The notes under the pieces are model-generated. The model saw only the letters and a list, made by a program, of their open reading frames with translations. It was not told where the DNA came from and did not search any database. A stretch of 64,000 nt of DNA from Purpureocillium takamizusanense. Taxonomy: Eukaryota > Ascomycota > Sordariomycetes > Hypocreales > Ophiocordycipitaceae. Of the stretch, positions 58,237 to 64,000 are shown in pieces. The stretch is taken from assembly GCF_022605165.1 (NCBI RefSeq), contig NC_063068.1, positions 3,782,001 through 3,846,000 of the forward strand. The letters run 5' to 3'. Position numbers and translations under genes: made by a program. Each line of letters opens with the position of its first letter. The first letter of the stretch is position 1.

Positions 58237-59664
58237 ATGCCTCCCGCGAAGAAAGCTAACAACAAGTCGTCGCGTACAGCATCATCGACAGCACCCGCAA
58301 GAGGAGGTGAAAAGCCCGAGGTGGGCAGCGGCGGCGGCGGCGGCGACAGACCTGACAACAAGGCCAAGCCCAAGACCGACAAGGAAAAGGCCCTGCTGCG
58401 GCGCCAGCAGGTCCGCCGCGCGCAGATCGAGCACCGTCAGCGCAAGGCAAACTACGTCAAGCAGTTGGAGCTCGATGTCTCGCAGCTGAGGGACCTGGTC
58501 GCCCTCGCGGAACACGACGGCAGGGTTCTGCACAGGGAGAATGAGGAGATCATCACCATCCTCCGGCTGAATGGCGTCGGACGGCCGTCGGGAGTGCAAC
58601 AGCAACCGCCGCCGCCGCTACCACCTGCCGCTCATCATCACGCCGCCCAGCAGCAGCAGCAGCCTCCCGCGTACATGATAAGGCCAGAAGGTGCTGCTGC
58701 TGGTGTGACACCGAGTCACGGACCGCCGGTTGAGCCAATTGACCCGATGATGATGCTTGATCCCTCCGTGCCTGGAAGCTATGCGTCGTCGTCATCGGTG
58801 CCGGACGTTGCTGCGTCCCCCGAGATGTTCAGTGGCATCGACTTGGACGACTGGACAGTCCACCTAAGCGTCGACAAGTCCCTCGGGACGCCCTGCTTCC
58901 GCATCGACTCCGGCCCCGGCTCCTCGGGTGACGGCAGCGTCGCCAGCGCCCTGACGCCGCCCAAATCAGCGACGGGAGGAGACGTGCAACTCACACCCGC
59001 ACAGGAGCAACGCGCCATCAACTTCATTCTTGCGTACGTGTTGCGGAAGCTCAGGTCCCAACCCCTCCCCCCAAAACCCCCGCCAAACTATTTGCTCCTG
59101 CGGTGCCCCGAGAAGGGGGGCCTCATCCTAACACGCCGTGTCTTTTGTAGTCTCGAACACGTGTGCTGGAATCACTTCCGCCTCGGTGACTTTCCATGCC
59201 ACGACCACTCCGAAGAGTGCGAGGAGGACAACGGGCACACGCTCATGGCCTCGGCCTATTGCATGGCCTCGGCCCCCGAGTCCATCTACGTCGACAGCCA
59301 ACCCCTTGCGCGAGACTATTCCAAGAACAAGCCCCCGTCTAGCACCGCGCTGCCGCCGCCAAGCTTCTCCTGGCCCGCCGTTGGCATCACCCTCGACTCT
59401 CTCTATGGGCTGGCTCAGTCTCTCAACCCCGGGGATCAGGAGATCGCGCCAGTGCAGGCTTGGTTCGAGCTTGCGAGCCGGTATCCGGTCGATATTCTCC
59501 TCGACGCCACGACGCTTGATGCTCTGCAGCGCGAACTACAGGACGTTGTGCGATGCGTGTCGTTTGGCGCGGCGATCGAGCGCATGGCCTTTGAGAGCGT
59601 CCTCGCCAAGGTTCTTGGGCCGTCTGACACGTTGCTGAATGCCCCAGTTGAAGGTATCTTGTAA
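58237..59664 (+). CDS. bZIP-type transcription factor
   Basis: A probable DNA-binding regulator. Exons 58237-59033 and 59151-59664 give 436 residues. If the 117-nt intron is retained the frame stays open and gives 475. The basic region and zipper lie at about residues 45-110: RRQQVRRAQIEHRQRKANYVKQLE, in two parts, followed by leucines spaced in LELDVSQLRDLVALAEHDGRVLHREN. The basic region departs from the canonical NxxAAxxCR pattern and resembles fungal AP-1-like factors with an RAQ-HRxRK core. A Pro/Gln/His-rich linker follows, then a conserved-looking C-terminal domain (LEHVCWNHFRLGDF to the end) containing several Cys and His. The target is unknown. Confidence 0.82.
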   Translation: MPPAKKANNKSSRTASSTAPARGGEKPEVGSGGGGGDRPDNKAKPKTDKEKALLRRQQVRRAQIEHRQRKANYVKQLELDVSQLRDLVALAEHDGRVLHRENEEIITILRLNGVGRPSGVQQQPPPPLPPAAHHHAAQQQQQPPAYMIRPEGAAAGVTPSHGPPVEPIDPMMMLDPSVPGSYASSSSVPDVAASPEMFSGIDLDDWTVHLSVDKSLGTPCFRIDSGPGSSGDGSVASALTPPKSATGGDVQLTPAQEQRAINFILAYVLRKLRSQPLPPKPPPNYLLLRCPEKGGLILTRRVFCSLEHVCWNHFRLGDFPCHDHSEECEEDNGHTLMASAYCMASAPESIYVDSQPLARDYSKNKPPSSTALPPPSFSWPAVGITLDSLYGLAQSLNPGDQEIAPVQAWFELASRYPVDILLDATTLDALQRELQDVVRCVSFGAAIERMAFESVLAKVLGPSDTLLNAPVEGIL

Positions 59665-59959
59665 TTCTGGACAAGTAGGAGGGGCCTCATCATTGATCAT
59701 TACACTGGAAGCGGTAGGCGTTGTGGTTGGAATATACGGCGTTGGAACTGCAAGTATTCATCGCAACCTATGCTAGGCGATCATCTCGATATCAAAACTC
59801 GAAGCAACGGAGGGAGGCAACTTTGAGTCTTCAATTATACGCCCGACATTGTGAGGAAACTGCCGTTTGGAAACGAACCCAAACACCTTGTCTCTCTCTA
59901 TCTCCATGATTCTGGCATCTCGCGCCTGTCAGGGCAGCGTCCCATCTGTCTTCATACTC

Positions 59960-62900
59960 TTACAGGGCTCTAACCATTGTTCGCTCATCAAAAATGTCCC
60001 TCAAAAGATCTTGAACACAGCCTGCCAAGTCTACTGCGACCATAGCATACGTGCTCTCAAACGCAAAGATGCTCAGTTGGCCGAAGAAGGGTCTCAGAAC
60101 CTTCGCGATGAGATCATCTCTGCGCTCGAAGCTGACTTGGTCTCCCAACCCTCCTGGAATTAGGAGCGGCCGCCTGTAGGCACTGCTAGCGGCCAAGTGT
60201 GCTGCTGTGTCCGTCTGCGCGGAGCCTTGGGCCACAGAACTCCCCAACTCATCGGACAGCTCGTCTGCGAGAGCAATTGGCTGGTATGTTGATGGTGGAT
60301 AGACGGCATCAATAGTATCAGTGACAAATAACCATTCGTGCAGCTGAAAGTCATCGGGCGCCACGCAAATGAGCAGATCCAGAAGCTTGCATGCTTGGAA
60401 GATGGCAGTGTTGACATATATGTCCGATGCGGTGCTATGGTCAGGGGCGACCACTGATGAAATAGCCGCGTGGATTTCGGCGTTTACGACTGGCCAAAGG
60501 AGGGCGAGGTGAACAGGGCTGGTTTTCAGGACCAGTGCGCGAACGACCAGGAAGACGTCAGCTCTAGTCGTTGAAGAAGGCGACGACGTTGCTGTAGCGA
60601 CCATCAGCTCGACCAGCTTGTCCAGGATCGCTCCAAGATCAGTAACAAATGTGTCGTCAGCGGAGGCAAGGATCAGCGTGGCGATCCTCCGCAAGTTAAG
60701 TTGAGTTTTGCGGTCAGCTTCAAGTCTCGCAGATGTGGCCCCTACGCCAAACACTATACCCGCGGTCGTTGGTGCGTTGATGCGGTTGGTAATCTCAAGC
60801 ATCTTCTCCTTATCCGTGAGTATCCATTGCCTGAGCAAAGGAAGCCAGTCGTCGGTGGCCAGCTCGAGCCTCATGCCGAAGAAGCGAGGATCGTTGAAAG
60901 CATCGCCCACGTCCTTCTTCCAAGCCTTTTTATTGTTGTGCAGCCGAGACAGCTCGCGTAGCAGCGTCATAGTGCTTGGAGAGACCGTGTCTGGAAACGA
61001 TTTGGAACGTAATGTCGGCCCTATAACGTTCGTAGATATCGTACTTGCCGCAGCAAGCACCCGGTCGTTCTCCACCAAGATCTTCGGCAGCTTTGGCGCG
61101 ACAGAGGCGAGAACTGCCACTACGTCCTCAGGGCCGTCGCCAAGTGTGGTTCGCTTGTAGCTCCCATCCCGTACAGCTTTATCTGGCGTGCCATTAGAAT
61201 GCGTTGGTTCGGAGAAGGTAATAGGGCGTGTGGTGAAGAGCGCGGCGAGGAGCCGGAGGAATAGGTCCTGTTGCACGTCAGTAAGGGTCAAACAAAGATG
61301 TGCGCGCCGACACCACGTACTCCCAGCTCCCGACGCATCCGTCGCTGCTCTCCAAAGGTCGTATTATCCACCTTCTCACCCAAGATCGCCGCAAACTCGA
61401 GCAAACCGGGCAGTGTCAGGCGATGAGGGAAAGGATTTCCGAGCAGGTCCTTCAGGAAAGTCATGCAATCCTGCCAAATCTCGTCCATGGCATCGTCGTC
61501 GAGCGAACGAGCGTACTCGACAAGAAAGGCGACGATGTCCGAATCTTGCAATGAGATGGTCATGGTGGACTTGCGCGAAGGCTCTAGAGCTCCTGGATTG
61601 GTTCGGCTGTATATTGAATTGAAGAGCGCCGGGATAGAATGTCTCGGCCGGCAAGCGTCCAAGGCTGACATGAAGTTGAAAACCAAGGCCCGCTCGCCCG
61701 GCGATTCCGTTGACGTCCATATGTCGATGACTGTCTCCAAGCACTCCAACGTCTCTGCGCTGAATAAGTGCTCGAGTAAACGTCTTGCTCGGTTCCTCAT
61801 GCGCAAAGAGGTATACGTAAATGATGCTGCTGAGACCTGATCCTGGGTTTTGGCTTCCTCACCTTCGCCCCATGACCAGATCCTGAAGCATATCCTCATT
61901 GCGTCTTGGAAAGCGAGATGTACTGTCAGACGATCGTTTGCGGTCGCACTTCTGGCCTGAGGGCCATCAGACTGAAAAACACCAGAGACCATGCTGCCAA
62001 AGAGGGACTGCGGCTGTTCTGGTCCCTTGACAGTTTGCGCTCGAGATTCTGCGGCAAGCAGCTGGTCGTGAGCGAGGGCTAAAACTTGTTCTAGCCCATT
62101 CAGCAAGTAAATCAAGGTTGCTTCTGGAGCGCTCTCATTTGGGCTTTGTCGTTGTTGCTCGGCCTTGAACGTATTTCGTAGGCTGGTAAAAACTTGCCCG
62201 ACCTGTCGGCAAAGCGTCTCAACCAGCGGGATGAGGACCTGGAAGATAGATTGAGAGTATAGCGGTAGACAATCAGACAAGAATGCCACCCAGCTATCCA
62301 GAACTGCGTGGCTACTCGCCGCACTGAGCCCAGCTTGTAAGCATTTCAGTAATTGAGGTGGCATTGGCGGCGCGATAGGTCGGCTCTCGCTCATAGAGAT
62401 AGACTGCCGACTTGGGCGTGATCGATCAAAACTTGGGGGCGACTTTTCCAACGTCGGGGAAGTTGATATCTCCACTGGGGCCATGTCGTGAATTTTGAGA
62501 ACGTCGTAAATAACGTCAAGAAGCAAGACTTGGACATATGGGTCCGATTCGTCTATAGACTTCGACAGCCTACCAACGAGGATGCCGTCGAGATGGAGAC
62601 TGGTCAAAGGGGCGGCATATCGACTTGATAGGAACTCGTGAAGAATAGTCAGAGCGTAGCGGTGGAGTTGGGACACGCGTTCCACCAGCTCGACATTGGA
62701 ACGGTCCGCAACGTCCGCTGTAACACATTGGAGACAGACGCGGACAAGGAATTCTTGGAGTGTTATCTCGTTGTCCTCCGCGCCAGCTTAGAGATGTCAG
62801 TAGCCTCCCACAACTCTAGGAACGGGATCGAGAGTTTACCTCGTATGTGAACCTCGCCATCGCCAAAATACAGATACTTTGAGGCGAGAACGGCCCGAGT

Positions 62901-64000
62901 CATCTCACCAGTACATCGCAAAACGTGTTGCAGCGATCGGAGATAATAGAGGCATAGTTCGATGTCGTCGTTCTCGTTGAACACAACGTTGTCAGTGGCG
63001 GCCTTCTCGCCACCCTCGTGGCCGTTGATGGATGCTACGAACGACAATTCGGAGATTTTGGTGACGAACAGCAGGAATAGCCTTAGAAACTGTTAGCAGC
63101 CGTTTACGCGCGCGTTGCACAACAATTTTAGCCACCTGTCTATGCCAATCATGGTATTTAGCCATGACTTAACGACCATGTACAGCTGCGTTCTCTCGTC
63201 GATCAAGGCATCCAGAACGAGAAACAAAGGCTGCGCCAACATGACCTGATAATGATCCATGCCGGCAAGGCGGGAAATCGTGCGGCAATCCTGTAACTGT
63301 GTACGTGAGCCACGTCGATCAGATGCTGAGTCCTGAAGCGTGTGGGACCAGAGAACACCAAATGTTCGTGCGGCCTCTGCGGCGCTGCTGGTTGTTTGTT
63401 GAACAAGGAGTAAACGGTCGACCAGTATCGCTGAAAGGGATGCCTCAATATCACGGGCAGATAACGTCAACGACGTCTGTAATTGCCACAGACAGCGAAC
63501 AGTCTCGACGTGGTATTTGGGATCCGACGCAGAGAGGTAATGCCAAGCATGGCTAACCAATGGCGCCACTAGTGCAGACAACTGCTCTGCAGCGATTCTA
63601 TCGGTCGAGTGCAGTTGCGTAGCCAGTTGAACGACTGAAGAAAAGTAGGAAAAATGTAGTGCTGCGCCTTGCACAAGTTTCCCTTTCAGGTGAGATAGGA
63701 GGTCGGCGGCGCCGAACGTGTAGCTTGTCGGTGTCTTGAGTAGAATCAAGATGAGTATTCGGACTCGTATGCCCAGATCCGACATCGAGTCATGCTCGGT
63801 GGCTTCGTTGCAAATGAAACTTGCAGCTTTGTGAAGCAGCACTTCTCCCGACTCGACAGTATTGAACGGAATTGCCGCGCCCTCGAGATTTCCCTGACCA
63901 TGGACATAGAACGCCTGGATTTTCTTTAGAATTTCCGTGTTCGATAGCAGGTGTGCATATTGCTCATTTCGCCTATCGCCTGCTGCAAGGTCCGAAACGT
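59960..64000 (-). CDS. DOP1: DOP1/DopA (Dopey) family protein, 3' part
   Basis: Dopey proteins are large leucine-zipper-like scaffolds that, with Mon2 and Neo1-type flippases, act in endosome-to-Golgi traffic. In Aspergillus, DopA affects development. The gene enters from the right edge, so its N-terminus is missing. Visible exons are 64000-63136 (partial), 63081-62840, 62786-61321 and 61267-59960, about 1290 residues. Family text is clear in the first (LAQPLFLVLDALIDERTQLYMVVKSWLNT then GIDR|LFLLFVTKISEL across the splice) and in the last (HEWLFVTDTIDAV, then VLRPFFGQLSIFAFESTYAM and LRDIFDERTMV at the C-terminus). It converges with the bZIP gene, 295 bp away. Confidence 0.9.

Overview
This 64 kb window is nuclear DNA of a filamentous ascomycete. 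Genes carry several short introns (mostly about 50-190 nt) with GTANGT donors, TACTAAC/CTAAC-like branch sites and CAG/TAG acceptors. Many proteins are ascomycete versions of conserved eukaryotic factors (Sld3, Trs65, Hap3, Dop1), and the DNA is visibly GC-rich. The protein flavour suggests Sordariomycetes, possibly Hypocreales, but that is an impression rather than a test. No rRNA, tRNA, CRISPR, transposon or prokaryotic feature was recognised. All exon structures were read by eye from splice signals and protein continuity.

Layout. 0.8-9.8 kb: chromatin remodeler CHD1 (minus) and ribosome-recycling ATPase RLI1 (plus) diverge from a 1.9 kb spacer. 10.8-18.9 kb: splicing factor PRP40 (minus) diverges from TRAPP subunit TRS65 (plus), which converges on replication initiator SLD3 (minus). 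19.4-24.3 kb: a secreted type-B carboxylesterase and a homeobox transcription factor, both minus. 24.3-34.9 kb: a 10.6 kb stretch with no convincing protein gene, rich in homopolymer tracts and simple repeats. 34.9-38.5 kb: glycerol-1-phosphatase (minus), pyroglutamyl peptidase (plus) and a 56-residue Cys-rich protein (plus). 38.8-48.3 kb: a compact run of KEL3, TGS1, GRH1, OST2, a TMEM14 protein, CMC2 and prefoldin subunit 2, largely in head-to-head pairs with 350-480 bp shared promoters. 48.3-52.6 kb: a second empty stretch of 4.2 kb, ending in HAP3. 54.7-56.7 kb: Pol I factor RRN3. 58.2-59.7 kb: a bZIP factor. 60-64 kb: the 3' part of DOP1, running off the right edge.

Most genes are housekeeping: chromatin and transcription (CHD1, HAP3, RRN3), RNA processing and translation (PRP40, TGS1, RLI1), replication (SLD3), Golgi/ER traffic and glycosylation (TRS65, GRH1, OST2, DOP1), and mitochondria/folding (CMC2, prefoldin). 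There is no obvious metabolic cluster. The three sequence-specific transcription-factor genes have the long upstream regions (about 10.6, 4.2 and 1.5 kb), while most housekeeping neighbours share a few hundred bp.

I found no clearly new multi-gene system. The points most worth a second look are the 10.6 kb desert upstream of the homeobox gene, an alternative last-intron acceptor that would give RLI1 a 60-residue charged tail, a 105-codon open in-frame stretch with hydrophobic segments behind the TGS1 stop, an in-frame stop-free intron in the bZIP gene, and a start-codon-only first exon in the TMEM14 gene.
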